Virus record (IMG/VR): IMGVR_UViG_3300031702_000038
Location: 1-28,793 of that record
DNA length: 28,793 nt
Strand: one strand, 5' to 3'
Source of the DNA: a virus
Part shown: one piece after another, positions 1 through 9,400 of the stretch
Numbering within the stretch: position 1 is the first letter of the stretch
Layout: the number at the start of each line of letters is the position of its first letter
Notes under the pieces: model-generated
The model's input: only the letters and a program-made list of their open reading frames with translations
The model's database searches: none
What the model was told of the DNA's origin: nothing
Program-made: the position numbers and the translations under genes

Positions 1-575
1 TCATGAAAGGTATCCTCACTGAGGCTGGTGTAATATGGCAGGATGGTGAACACTTAAAGCTTAACTTAGGTAAGCATGTTATCAATGGTACGCCTGACCT
101 TATCATTGATGGTGCTGTATGGGATATCAAATCTTGTAGTCCTTGGGCTTATGCAAACAAGTGGATAGACTTTGCTACTGTTAAGGAACATGATTCCTTT
201 GGGTATGTAGGGCAGCTAGTAGGGTACAGTAGGGCGTTAGACTTAGACGCAGGTGGTTGGATAGTTATCAACAAAGCAAATGGTCAGTTCAAGTTTATAA
301 CTGCTGACGGCATTGATATGCAAGCTGAGTTAGATAAGCTAGAGGATAAGGCTAATCGCATAGTAGACGGAGATTCTTTTGAGAGATGTTACGAACCCAT
401 CAAAGAAAAGTTTCGTAAGGTAGAGACAGGTAACCTAACTCTTAGCATTGAGTGTGGATTCTGTCAGCATAAGTACAAGTGTTGGGATACTCTAGTAGAA
501 CGCCCATCCATACCATCAAAGGCTAAGGTTCCTGCAATGGTTAACTACATTCATATAGAAGAGGAAGCAGCATGA
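1..575 (+). CDS. Cas4/RecB-like PD-(D/E)XK exonuclease, 5' end outside window
   Basis: Probable DNA exonuclease of the PD-(D/E)XK superfamily, acting in phage replication, recombination or host DNA breakdown. Numbering from the ATG at base 3, the motifs are D32 (in TPDL), D41-I-K43 and the QxxxY helix Q71-Y75. A C-terminal cysteine triad (C151, C154, C160) matches the three clustered cysteines that bind an iron-sulphur cluster in Cas4 and AddB. The fourth cluster cysteine of that family is N-terminal and would lie off the window. The reading frame is open to the window edge and the N-terminal helical part is missing, so the ATG at 3 is probably internal. It overlaps the next gene by ATGA, suggesting translational coupling. 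The nuclease fold is fairly secure; the iron-sulphur cluster is an inference from cysteine spacing. Confidence 0.75.
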   Translation, partial: MKGILTEAGVIWQDGEHLKLNLGKHVINGTPDLIIDGAVWDIKSCSPWAYANKWIDFATVKEHDSFGYVGQLVGYSRALDLDAGGWIVINKANGQFKFITADGIDMQAELDKLEDKANRIVDGDSFERCYEPIKEKFRKVETGNLTLSIECGFCQHKYKCWDTLVERPSIPSKAKVPAMVNYIHIEEEAA

Positions 576-925
576 TCGACATGACAGAGAATGACTTTGG
601 AGTATTAATGCGGCCTGTGGAATCTGACAGGGATGATGCAGATACCCACTCTAGTCTTGAGGTGTCTGTATTCAGCAACCATATGCCTGATGTAGATGAT
701 TCAACTCATGCACAGCTTATGTTCTTAGCCTACAAGATGGCAGCTATGGTACAGTTCTGTGAAGACAACCCAGACTTTGACGAAGCCTTAGCTGAGTACA
801 CAGAAGATTTACTGGATGACTTAGGAATCAAAAGTGAGGAACCAAGTACATCCTCTAGCATTGTTGGCAGAGAAGGTAATGTTATTACACTAGACTTCAA
901 TACTAAATGCGGAGGTAATGGCTAA
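572..925 (+). CDS. Acidic hypothetical phage protein
   Basis: 117 residues, not recognised. The protein is strongly acidic, with a D/E-rich N-terminus (DRDDAD) and an amphipathic central segment around residues 48-85 that includes FDEALAEYTEDLLDDL. No signal peptide or membrane segment is visible. The start is supported by a purine-rich ribosome site (AGAGGAAG) inside the preceding gene and by the ATGA overlap with it. The stop shares a base with the next start (TAATG). Position within the nuclease/resolvase operon suggests an accessory DNA-metabolism role, but nothing in the sequence shows an activity. Confidence 0.7.
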   Translation: MIDMTENDFGVLMRPVESDRDDADTHSSLEVSVFSNHMPDVDDSTHAQLMFLAYKMAAMVQFCEDNPDFDEALAEYTEDLLDDLGIKSEEPSTSSSIVGREGNVITLDFNTKCGGNG

Positions 926-1191
926 TGAATGTAGTACCAGAGTTAACCGCTAGCTTAGATGATGCACTAGAGGATTTAGTTAATCATCCCAACCACTATA
1001 AGTCGGAGGGAGTTAGTGGAGTAGAATGCATTGACGCTATACAGTCAGCATTAAGTGCAGAAGAGTTTCAAGGTTTCTGTAAAGGTAACATAATCAAGTA
1101 CACATGGAGGGCTAACAAGAAGCAGGATGCACGTACTAACCTAGAGAAGTGCCGTTGGTATATCAATAAGCTACTGGATAACCTAGTATGA
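925..1191 (+). CDS. DUF3310 family protein
   Basis: 88 residues. The segment from HPNHYKS through a second block with IIKYTWRANKK and a final LEKCRWYINKLL is the signature of the small phage family DUF3310, found next to nucleotide-metabolism and replication genes in many phages. Its biochemical role is not established. A strong GGAGG ribosome site lies just before the start, inside the end of the previous gene. The ATG overlaps the previous stop (TAATG), and the stop overlaps the next ATG (ATGA), so all four left-hand genes form one translationally coupled set. The length is normal for the family. Confidence 0.85.
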   Translation: MNVVPELTASLDDALEDLVNHPNHYKSEGVSGVECIDAIQSALSAEEFQGFCKGNIIKYTWRANKKQDARTNLEKCRWYINKLLDNLV

Positions 1192-1736
1192 GATACCCTA
1201 TTAAGAAGGAGAAGAAACCTAAGCACCGCAAGGTAACGCCTAGCATACTAGGTAAAACATGCGGCATTAAATGTAAGGTCATACCACCAGAACCTTACCA
1301 ATCATGGAGTGATTACCTTGCCATGAATCGTGACCAGCCTAAACCCTACCGATCATGGTTAGAGTTTAGGTTGTTTGCTGATGGCCCTATGAAGGATATA
1401 GATTACGAACCCATCAAGGTGGACTATGAGGTCGTAGAGAATAGGAAGTACACACCCGATGGGGTGATGGGTAACGTATGGTTTGAAGTCAAGGGAAGAT
1501 TCAGAACACGGCATGAAATGGACAAGTACATCCATGTTCGTAAATCAAACCCAATGGCTGTCATAGTATTTGTACTGCACTCAGAGAACGTGGCACTTCC
1601 TGGCGCACAGAAACGAAAGAATGGCACACGTAGATGTATGGAAGACTGGCTACTAGAGAATGAGTTTGCTTATACTTATGAGAGTAAGATGCAACACTTC
1701 ATGGATAACTTTAATAAAGGTTTAAATAGTGCTTGA
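1188..1736 (+). CDS. T7 endonuclease I-like Holliday junction resolvase
   Basis: 182 residues. Residues 55-132 align with T7 gp3: E59 in the SWLEFRL helix, D91 in the YTPD motif, then E100-V-K102, corresponding to E20, D55, E65 and K67 of T7 endonuclease I. The family resolves branched DNA intermediates during phage replication and packaging and contributes to host DNA breakdown. Compared with T7 gp3 there is an N-terminal extension of about 40 residues, basic and proline-containing, with a possible C25-x3-C29 pair, which I do not recognise. The C-terminal part after residue 135 diverges. It overlaps the DUF3310 gene by ATGA, and the downstream promoter begins inside its last codons. All four catalytic positions are present, so it should be active. 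Confidence 0.88.
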   Translation: MRYPIKKEKKPKHRKVTPSILGKTCGIKCKVIPPEPYQSWSDYLAMNRDQPKPYRSWLEFRLFADGPMKDIDYEPIKVDYEVVENRKYTPDGVMGNVWFEVKGRFRTRHEMDKYIHVRKSNPMAVIVFVLHSENVALPGAQKRKNGTRRCMEDWLLENEFAYTYESKMQHFMDNFNKGLNSA

Positions 1737-1760
1737 CTTCTTTCATAAAATCAGTATAAC
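1733..1760 (+). promoter_or_regulatory. Sigma70-like promoter for the nrdJ unit
   Basis: TTGACT at 1733-1738 and TATAAC at 1755-1760 are separated by 16 bases, close to the bacterial sigma70 consensus. The -35 box overlaps the stop codon of the resolvase gene. It lies just ahead of the small membrane peptide and nrdJ, so it could let host RNA polymerase transcribe these two genes separately from the upstream operon. Judged by eye only; no transcript evidence. Confidence 0.5.
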
Positions 1761-1790
1761 TGTACAACCCAACAAATTGAGGCTTATATA

Positions 1791-1883
1791 GTGTGGCTAT
1801 TATCTGCAATATATCTTGTAACACTGGGGTTCTTTATCCATATGATAGTAAAAGGAATAATAGATTATGCACGTAACAAATAA
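1791..1883 (+). CDS. 30-residue single-pass membrane peptide upstream of nrdJ
   Basis: A short reading frame starting with GTG at 1791, preceded by TTGAGG eight bases upstream, encodes 30 residues. A hydrophobic stretch (WLLSAIYLVTLGFFIHMIV) is followed by a short basic tail (DYARNK), a typical single-pass membrane peptide. It ends 17 bases inside nrdJ, so translation of the two may be coupled. The function is unknown. Support rests on the ribosome site, the hydrophobic pattern and the fact that it fills the only sizeable gap in the left block. It could be a chance frame. Confidence 0.5.
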   Translation: MWLLSAIYLVTLGFFIHMIVKGIIDYARNK

Positions 1884-3717
1884 AATACTCTCAGACATAA
1901 CAGTCTTCTCTAAGTACGCTAAGTACATCCCAACCTTACAGAGGCGTGAGACATGGGAAGAGTTAGTAACCCGTAACAAACAAATGCACATGCGTAAGTA
2001 TCCTCATATGGTAGAAGACATTGAGAGTGCATACAAGTTTGTGTATGAGAAGAAAGCCTTACCATCTATGCGCTCACTACAGTTTGGTGGCGCACCTATA
2101 GAGTTAGCACCTAACCGAATCTTTAACTGTGCTTACCTTCCAGTGTCTGAGGTGGAAGCCTTTAGTGAGACTATGTTCTTACTACTAGGTGGCACAGGTG
2201 TAGGCTATTCAGTACAGCGTCACCATGTTACTCAGTTACCTGAAGTGCGTGGCCCTAAGAAGCGTAAGCGTAGGTTCCTAGTATCAGATAACATTGAAGG
2301 TTGGGCAGACGCAGTGAAGGTACTGATGGAGTCTTACTTCAATGGCCTTATGGAAGTTGAGTTTGACTATCGTGACATACGCCCTAAGGGTGCTATGTTG
2401 ATTACCTCAGGTGGTAAGGCACCTGGCCCTCAGCCATTGAAGGATTGTATTCATCAACTCACTAAGGTGCTAGACAATGCGCTAGGCCGTAACCTTAGTA
2501 CATTAGAAGTGCATGACCTTATGTGTTACATTGCAGATGCAGTACTTGCAGGTGGCATACGTAGGGCAGCATTGATCTCCCTGTTCAGCATGGATGATCT
2601 TGATATGATGTCCAGCAAGGCTGGTGAGTGGTACGTAGACAACCCTCAACGTGGTCGTGCTAACAACAGTGCTGTTATCTTACGGCATCGTGCTACCAAG
2701 GATGATTTCCTTAAGTTGTGGGAGCGTGTAGAAGCTAGCGGATCAGGTGAGCCTGGGGTCTACTTCAGTAATGATAAAGATTGGGGGACAAATCCATGTT
2801 GCGAAATCGGGTTACGCCCATACCAGTTCTGCAATTTAGTTGAGCTAAACGTAAGTGACATAACCTCACAGGAGGACTTGAATGAAAGATCTAAAGCGGC
2901 TGCTCTTATTGGTACGCTGCAAGCTGGATACACTGACTTCCATTATCTCAGGGATGTATGGAAAGAGGCCACGGAGCGTGATGCTCTTATTGGAGTCGGT
3001 CAAACTGGAATTGGCTCTGGCGTTATACTATCCTATGACCTCGCTGAAGCGGCTGAGATTGTTAAAGAAGAGAATGAGCGTGTTGCTGGCCTTCTTAATA
3101 TTAATGTCAGTGCTAGGTGTACTACTGTCAAGCCATCAGGCACCTCTAGTTGCGTACTTGGTACAAGTAGTGGCATCCATGCTTGGCATAATGATTATTA
3201 CATTCGTAGACAGAGACTAGGAAAGAATGAAGCACTCTATCAGCACTTAGCTAAGCACCACCCTGAGTTAATAGAGGACGAGTACTTTAACCCAGAGCAA
3301 CAGGCTGTAGTAGAGATACCACAGAAGGCTCCTGAAGGCTCTATACTACGCACTGAGAATGCGTTAGATCTACTGGAACGTGTACGTATATTCAACACAG
3401 ATTGGGTTCAGGTAGGCCATAGAGAAGGGCAGAACTCACACAACGTAAGCTGCACTATCTCTGTCAAGGATGATGAATGGCCTGACGTAGGAGAATGGAT
3501 GTGGAAGAATCGTAACACCTTCAATGGCATTGCGGTACTACCATACAACGGAGGTACATATACGCAAGCTCCCTTTGAGGACATCACAGAAGAACGATTC
3601 AATATGTTAGAGAGTAGCCTTAACAGTATTGATCTTACTAAGGTGATAGAAGCGGAGGACGAGACTGACCTATCAGGTGAGGCAGCATGTGCAGGAGGTG
3701 CATGTGAAATCATTTAG
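1867..3717 (+). CDS. nrdJ: Adenosylcobalamin-dependent (class II) ribonucleoside-triphosphate reductase
   Basis: 616-residue monomeric class II reductase of the Lactobacillus leichmannii RTPR type, which reduces ribonucleotides to deoxyribonucleotides with adenosylcobalamin as radical source. The catalytic set is intact: NPCCEI places N309, C311 (thiyl-radical cysteine) and E313 with the spacing of N406/C408/E410 in RTPR. C88 and C322 match the redox pair C119/C419. The tail pair C608/C613 sits three residues from the end, as C736 does in RTPR. KPSGTSS (422-428) is the conserved phosphate-binding loop. It is about 120 residues shorter than RTPR. The host must make or import cobalamin. It closes the + strand block and is followed by the terminator at 3767-3802. 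Confidence 0.95.
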   Translation: MHVTNKILSDITVFSKYAKYIPTLQRRETWEELVTRNKQMHMRKYPHMVEDIESAYKFVYEKKALPSMRSLQFGGAPIELAPNRIFNCAYLPVSEVEAFSETMFLLLGGTGVGYSVQRHHVTQLPEVRGPKKRKRRFLVSDNIEGWADAVKVLMESYFNGLMEVEFDYRDIRPKGAMLITSGGKAPGPQPLKDCIHQLTKVLDNALGRNLSTLEVHDLMCYIADAVLAGGIRRAALISLFSMDDLDMMSSKAGEWYVDNPQRGRANNSAVILRHRATKDDFLKLWERVEASGSGEPGVYFSNDKDWGTNPCCEIGLRPYQFCNLVELNVSDITSQEDLNERSKAAALIGTLQAGYTDFHYLRDVWKEATERDALIGVGQTGIGSGVILSYDLAEAAEIVKEENERVAGLLNINVSARCTTVKPSGTSSCVLGTSSGIHAWHNDYYIRRQRLGKNEALYQHLAKHHPELIEDEYFNPEQQAVVEIPQKAPEGSILRTENALDLLERVRIFNTDWVQVGHREGQNSHNVSCTISVKDDEWPDVGEWMWKNRNTFNGIAVLPYNGGTYTQAPFEDITEERFNMLESSLNSIDLTKVIEAEDETDLSGEAACAGGACEII

Positions 3718-3744
3718 TGACATAGGTATTGCATTGTACTACTG

Positions 3745-3802
3745 TACTGTCAAGGATTAGACAGTAAAAAGCCCCATTGCTGTCAAGAGCTTTGGGGCTT
3801 TT
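3745..3802. terminator. Bidirectional terminator between converging blocks
   Basis: Two adjacent hairpins lie in the 105-base gap between nrdJ and the last - strand gene. The first has arms TACTGTC (3745-3751) and GACAGTA (3760-3766). The second has 10-bp arms AAAAGCCCCA (3767-3776) and TGGGGCTTTT (3793-3802). The second gives a G+C stem followed by T residues when read from either strand, so it can stop transcription from both sides. Confidence 0.85.
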
Positions 3803-3822
3803 CTTTGGGTGGAGTTTATGTA

Positions 3823-6462
3823 CTATCCAAACATGTTCTCCATTTCATCCTCTACTAAACCACCTTCGTTAAACTTACGTGTTAGTTCCTTTATAGCATT
3901 AGCGGCAGGTAGTCTTTCACTTTGGTATTTTTCTGCACCAAACTCCCCCGTAGAAAATTTAGACTCCTTTAAACCCAATAGATTTTCTCTAAGCTGTAGC
4001 ATGTTATCAGCTTGTTCTTTGGGTAAGCTGTCAGCTAGTATCTGAAACCTATCAGGGTTTCTAAAACCAGCATGACTAGTAAACTGCTCTAGTATACCTA
4101 CGTATGGCCCCCTAGATCCCATCCCTCTGTTGTGCTTTATACTGTCGGCAGCTTCATTAAGCATATACCTCCATTCTTTATACACTACTAGTGCTGCTTT
4201 TGGACTTAGTTTATCTGTGTTTTTTAACATGGTATTTTTGTTTGTTTTAGATTGAAACAAATCAAGCTTAGTATCCTTGCGATCAGTTACCCTATCCATT
4301 AGTGTAGACACTCTCTGTAAGGTAGAAATCTTTCTTGCGGTACCCTCTTCAATGCCCCACATTTTTAAACCTGCAAGGCGAGACTTTGTAGCTGTCTTAT
4401 CCGTTAGGCCATACAGTTCATCCCTAAACTTAGCTTGGGTCGGCCCTGTTAGTCTCCTGTTAGCCTCAGAAGATGCTTTATACTCAGCCTTAAGCTTTGG
4501 ATTGTCTAGTACATTCTTAAATTCCATATCCATAGGGGATGCAAAAGCAGTTTCATCTTCTAAATGTTTACTGTGTGGTATCTTAACACCCCTACCTTTA
4601 GTACCACCTGTAAGGGAGGCATCAAATAGTCTAGCTCTCTTACCTTTATATTGATACTCTGCCATATTCTCAGCAGCCTTGGGGGTGTTAGCTGTATTTA
4701 TAGTGTCGTATAGTTTAGGAGATATGTTATAGGTCTGATAAGCGTAGTCTGCGGCAGGGATAGTGGCGTACTTAACATTACCTATTTGATCTCCACCAAA
4801 TGCTTTTTGTCTGGTAGTGAAATTCATGTTGGTGCTAGTAGACATGTATCCGTCTTGAAGTTCACTGTGCTTTTCATTTACTTTATTTTTATTCTCAACT
4901 CGCTCTTGCCCATCTTGGAATGTACGGGTTGATCCTTTTTCATACTCGTCTGCCCAACCTAATTTAGATTTTATTATGGTAACATCGGGTCTGTTACCCA
5001 TCTTCTTTTTAAATCTGGAGTACCTAGATTGTTCCTTACTCATTAAGGATTTCATATCACTTACTGCGGTAGCGTCAGTGAGATCATAAGCACGATAGTA
5101 TCCACCGAAATCATCCAACTCGTCTGCTAAATCTGCAAGGGGCATCTGATCTGCAAAAGGACTGAGTGAATCTTTCATTCCCTGTACATCTATTGTTCCA
5201 TCTTTGTTAAAGAAGTTACTAAGTGAGTCTGTTCCTGACAATCCTATCATATCTAATTCTGCATCAATGTCCTTGTTTAACTCAATTAAATCATCACCAG
5301 TGGGGGAAGGTGCAAATTTATCAACCCCAATTCTGTCTTTCCTATACCTCTTAGCCTCTATTGTGCGCTTTATGGCTAGGTATACAAATGCATCCAGCTT
5401 ATTATCTTCTGTTATTTTTGGACGTTTGAACTTCGTCAGTGCCTCTGTTAAGACTATCTCAGGTACGTCTGGAAATGATTCTTTAAGAACCTTAACCTCT
5501 GCTATCTTATTGTCACGTAGATGTAGTAGTGACTGCTTCTCCATGTTAGCGTATCCATCTCTTAAGCCACCTACATAATCCTCCACAGTTTGATTGGCTA
5601 TATTTAAGTCCTCAACTTCCGCACCTGATGATTCATAGCTAGACTGTTCATCCGAAATTCTCTGTAGTTCAACAGAATCCATGTCTTCATTGGTCATATA
5701 AGGATCAGGCGTATTAGGATCACTAGCTGCCATAACCGCAGCAAACTTTTCTTCCTGATCTGACATACGCATATCATCTTCTAACTCTTTCAGATTGTCA
5801 GCATCATTTGCTTCATAGTCATCATCAAAGTCAATGTCTTGATCATCATCACTTGTTTTTACCATAGCTTGAGTAGATACAGGTGCGTCCAGTTCGGGTG
5901 TAACACTTGAGGGTACACCAGCAGTAGCCATATTAGCCTGAGGCATTAGGAAATCAGGGTCAACAGGTGGTAGGTCAGGTATAGCCCTAGCTACTTTGTT
6001 TACTGCACCTACTGCACCTCCGATAAGTTCCGCACCTTCTATGGTATTGTCTACCATGTTAAGTTGACGTTCTGACATTTGATTTCTAACTGCCTTAGTA
6101 CCTATATCAATAGCAGTATCCATCATCAGTAAAGAATCAGGTTTATACTTTCCCCAAAATTCCTCTACAGCAGCAGCACCCTCACCTAACTTACCTTGCA
6201 AGTATTCACTAGCCTCTGCACCTGCCTTGGAGCGAGGTTCAAAGTTTAACATGTTAGCAAACCTTTCCTTATTACTGCGTAGATCTACTAGATTTTTATT
6301 AGTGAGTGCTTGATCTACCATAGAACCTACAGCCGCAGCAGCAGGGCCAACCACACCAGATACAGTGTCTGCAACTACATCTGCAACAGCCCCGTATGCA
6401 TCATCTTTACTGAAGCTAGATCCAAATAAATTAGGATATTTATTTTTTAATTCTTCGTTCAT
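3823..6462 (-). CDS. Large virion/ejection protein with a candidate ADP-ribosyltransferase domain
   Basis: 879 residues, last gene of the late block, nine bases after the 1189-residue ejection protein. The N-terminus has Ala/Gly/Val-rich, possibly membrane-active helices (23-50 and 145-160), then a very acidic linker (204-285). Residues 450-650 resemble an R-S-E-class ADP-ribosyltransferase: YYRAYD with R457, a GYMSTST strand with S541-T542-S543, and, after GGTKGRGVKIP, an E635-D-E637 pair followed by a strand-like segment. Order and local context fit the family, but the spacing between motifs is long, so insertions must be assumed. By analogy with T4 Alt, such a protein could be injected with the DNA and modify host targets. 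The C-terminus ends in KFNEGGLVEDEMENMFG, a short tail like those of other phage structural proteins. Virion location is inferred from neighbours. Confidence 0.65.
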   Translation of the reverse strand: MNEELKNKYPNLFGSSFSKDDAYGAVADVVADTVSGVVGPAAAAVGSMVDQALTNKNLVDLRSNKERFANMLNFEPRSKAGAEASEYLQGKLGEGAAAVEEFWGKYKPDSLLMMDTAIDIGTKAVRNQMSERQLNMVDNTIEGAELIGGAVGAVNKVARAIPDLPPVDPDFLMPQANMATAGVPSSVTPELDAPVSTQAMVKTSDDDQDIDFDDDYEANDADNLKELEDDMRMSDQEEKFAAVMAASDPNTPDPYMTNEDMDSVELQRISDEQSSYESSGAEVEDLNIANQTVEDYVGGLRDGYANMEKQSLLHLRDNKIAEVKVLKESFPDVPEIVLTEALTKFKRPKITEDNKLDAFVYLAIKRTIEAKRYRKDRIGVDKFAPSPTGDDLIELNKDIDAELDMIGLSGTDSLSNFFNKDGTIDVQGMKDSLSPFADQMPLADLADELDDFGGYYRAYDLTDATAVSDMKSLMSKEQSRYSRFKKKMGNRPDVTIIKSKLGWADEYEKGSTRTFQDGQERVENKNKVNEKHSELQDGYMSTSTNMNFTTRQKAFGGDQIGNVKYATIPAADYAYQTYNISPKLYDTINTANTPKAAENMAEYQYKGKRARLFDASLTGGTKGRGVKIPHSKHLEDETAFASPMDMEFKNVLDNPKLKAEYKASSEANRRLTGPTQAKFRDELYGLTDKTATKSRLAGLKMWGIEEGTARKISTLQRVSTLMDRVTDRKDTKLDLFQSKTNKNTMLKNTDKLSPKAALVVYKEWRYMLNEAADSIKHNRGMGSRGPYVGILEQFTSHAGFRNPDRFQILADSLPKEQADNMLQLRENLLGLKESKFSTGEFGAEKYQSERLPAANAIKELTRKFNEGGLVEDEMENMFG

Positions 6463-6471
6463 TTGGCTTCC

Positions 6472-9400
6472 TTAGTTTTGCTTAAAACGGCTTTGGGCAT
6501 CTTTATATAAATCTAAAGCTTGTAAATACGCCCCATCGTTGGAGATAGAAACCCCATACTCTTCAAAGTAATCTCTTTCTACCTTATCTTTATAAACTTT
6601 AGGAACCCTACCCCAAGCTGCCCTGTCTACGGGATTAAATTTCGTTGTGTTTTCTATTTCACCCATTTCAGCTTGAGCAGGTTCCAGTGCTTCTACCTTA
6701 ACTACTTTCATCATTTCATGAATAGCAACTATCTTATCCTCTTTTGTGGTCATGTTTTTGTAATAGTCTGATTCAAATAGTGACCCCATAATTTCTTCTA
6801 TTTGCATAGCCATGTGAGATTTTACGGCTGCATCATATTGACTATCGCCTTTACGAGGGGATATAGTCCACAGGGGATATCCCATATCAACGAGTTCTCT
6901 TTCTATTTTAGTAGCATTAGGTAAAATACCTGCGCCTGTCATTTGAGTTAGATAAGGTGCTTGTCTTCTCATAATGCCAGCTTGCCTTTTCCCATCTATA
7001 ACCTCTGTCCTAGTAGAGGAAACTTGAGCAGGTAACGACTCTGATATATAGGGTTGATTCTTTATGATCTGATTTTTAAATGCATCTAGCCCTCTTTCAA
7101 CACCACCTGATCCTGTTATTACATTGGGGTTACGTACCACATTCATCTCTGCATCAAAAGCCCCAAGCACATCTCGGAGTACTCGACCTGTAGTAGCATA
7201 CTGTCCCACCATTTCTCCTGCAAACTTGCCAGCCCTTTCTCCAAACTTCTCTCCTGCTGTACCCTCCATTCCTTTCAGCGCATCTTGTGCTGATTCTGAC
7301 ATCCAATTCATGTATGCGTTGGCCTGTGAAGCACGTACTTGTGCGCCTGTAAAACCTTGCACTATCTTTGCTACATCTACTTCTTTTTCTTCTGCTCTAC
7401 CTTCATCACTTGCTTGAAATAACATCTCACCTGCCGCCATATAGAAAGGTAGGGGGAAGAAAGCCATTATATTCATGGTAGAATTTTGCCCTTCTATCCT
7501 CATTTCATCTACAGGTACATCTCTGTTATTTGCTCTGTAGTAGTACGCTGCTATTAAGGCTCCTGTACCTATTGCGGAGTCTGCTACATCTTTCTTAGCT
7601 TGTTTATTTAATCTTACGTAACCTTTTTGCCCCTTTTTTCTCATATTCCTAGAAGAATACATTCTCACTAAACCCCCTATTGAACTAGCAGGGGAATACT
7701 TATATTGAAAACTCAATGCACTTGCCATAAATCTAGCAAAAGGAAATGCTGCTGTACCTATAACAGGAACAAAAGGTAGAGTTTCTACAAAGGATACAAA
7801 TTTATGTGCAAGGCCGCCTTTAGGTACATCAGCAAAAGTAGCACGTAGTGAATCATCTACTGCTTTTTTTACTACGCTTGTAGGTATAGGCTTCTTTGAT
7901 CCAAGTATCTGCATAATGTCCGTACCAGAACCTCTAAGCTGCCTCTCAATACTCTCCACAAAAACTGCGGATCTAATAAACTGATCCTGTGCTATGTTAA
8001 GAGAGTTAAGCATAGTTACTACTTTAGGTAGTGTGTTAGTACCTGCTTCTTGAGTAGTACGTAATAAAATTTGATGTAATGCAGGGTGACCTTCCAATAA
8101 TGCCTCTGCAGTTTCTCTGGTTACTCCTGTGTCACCTAACTTACCTATCAAACCAAACGAGTTAACGAATATATCCTTTGTACCTTTTACAGTGCCAGCT
8201 ACAGATGCGTTGCCCTCTCCTACAGCCCTTACTGCTTTACCTAGACCATCAGCTGTATTCAACAAAATTTCACTAGCAGTATCAAACATTACATAGTTTG
8301 TTGCAGAGAATGCATTACGTGCAGAGGTTACAGGCTGTGATGTTAATATAGCCCTTCGTATTCTGTCCCATTTAGATGCTGTTTCTCCTATACTTAAATT
8401 CGGTATAACAGAACGACCAAATGTTGCATTGTGTATGTCTTGTGCAGATGGTTCTTCTAGGAACTCCAATACTTCTGGTGCTAGTTTTTGTATCTTCCTA
8501 ACAGATTTGGATAGTTGGCTTAGTCCAGTAAGAACCAGAGCAGATTGATTCTGTGTGAATCTAGTAATCTCTCCAAACTCAGCTATATCTATATTATTAT
8601 CTGCAAGAGTTTTATTAAGTGCAGTTACAGACTTATTAAAATCCCCAATGTCTATACCAGCATCTGTTATTAACCTTGATGTGTCACCACTATTAATGCC
8701 CAAAGCAAGTGCATCAAATACTCTGTACATTGCATCTGATACTTTTTCTCCTTTAGCAAAGTCAGGTTGGAAATGCGGCACAGCTATCATAAGCTTACCT
8801 ATAACTGCCTTAGCTTCTTTCAATACCTCTGGTGTTACTTGCGATTGCAAAGCGTCACTGGAAGGGCCAGCATCGTCCATCATACCTCTGGCATAAACAA
8901 CATCAAATATAGAATCCATACCAGCTAGGGATTCCTCTATCCTAGCAGCCGCATCAATGTTGTCTGCATCAGGTGTGTATGCTGCGGTTACTTTTGATTT
9001 AAGTTTATCTGCATAAGTTTTATCCCTAGCACCTAGCCAAAGACTACCCATGTTGATAGTACCACCTATAGCACCACTAATGGCACCTGCCCATACAATG
9101 TCGCTCCAATCTTTTTCAGTACGCATATCCGCTTCTACTTGAATAGATTGTAATGCTGACTCATGCATCATACCTACTAGGCTCTCACCAGCTACTGCTC
9201 CTGCTATCTTACCTGCATTGGATCGTATGGCATAGCGTAGTGCTGTACGTGCAGCCATGCGTCCTCCTACGAGCTTCAGACCCATAGAAGCACCTAAGGT
9301 GGCTACGTTGGTAGCATCAAACACACCAGCCATTATGCTGTCGGTTATTACGTTCCAACTACTTCCCCCACCTTCTTCGTGGAAAGATGGCATGTCAGTG

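Noticed and set aside
3718-3822. tRNA or integrase attachment site in the gap between the two blocks
   Set aside because: The gap holds only the two terminator hairpins; no cloverleaf, anticodon arm or integrase gene is present in the window.
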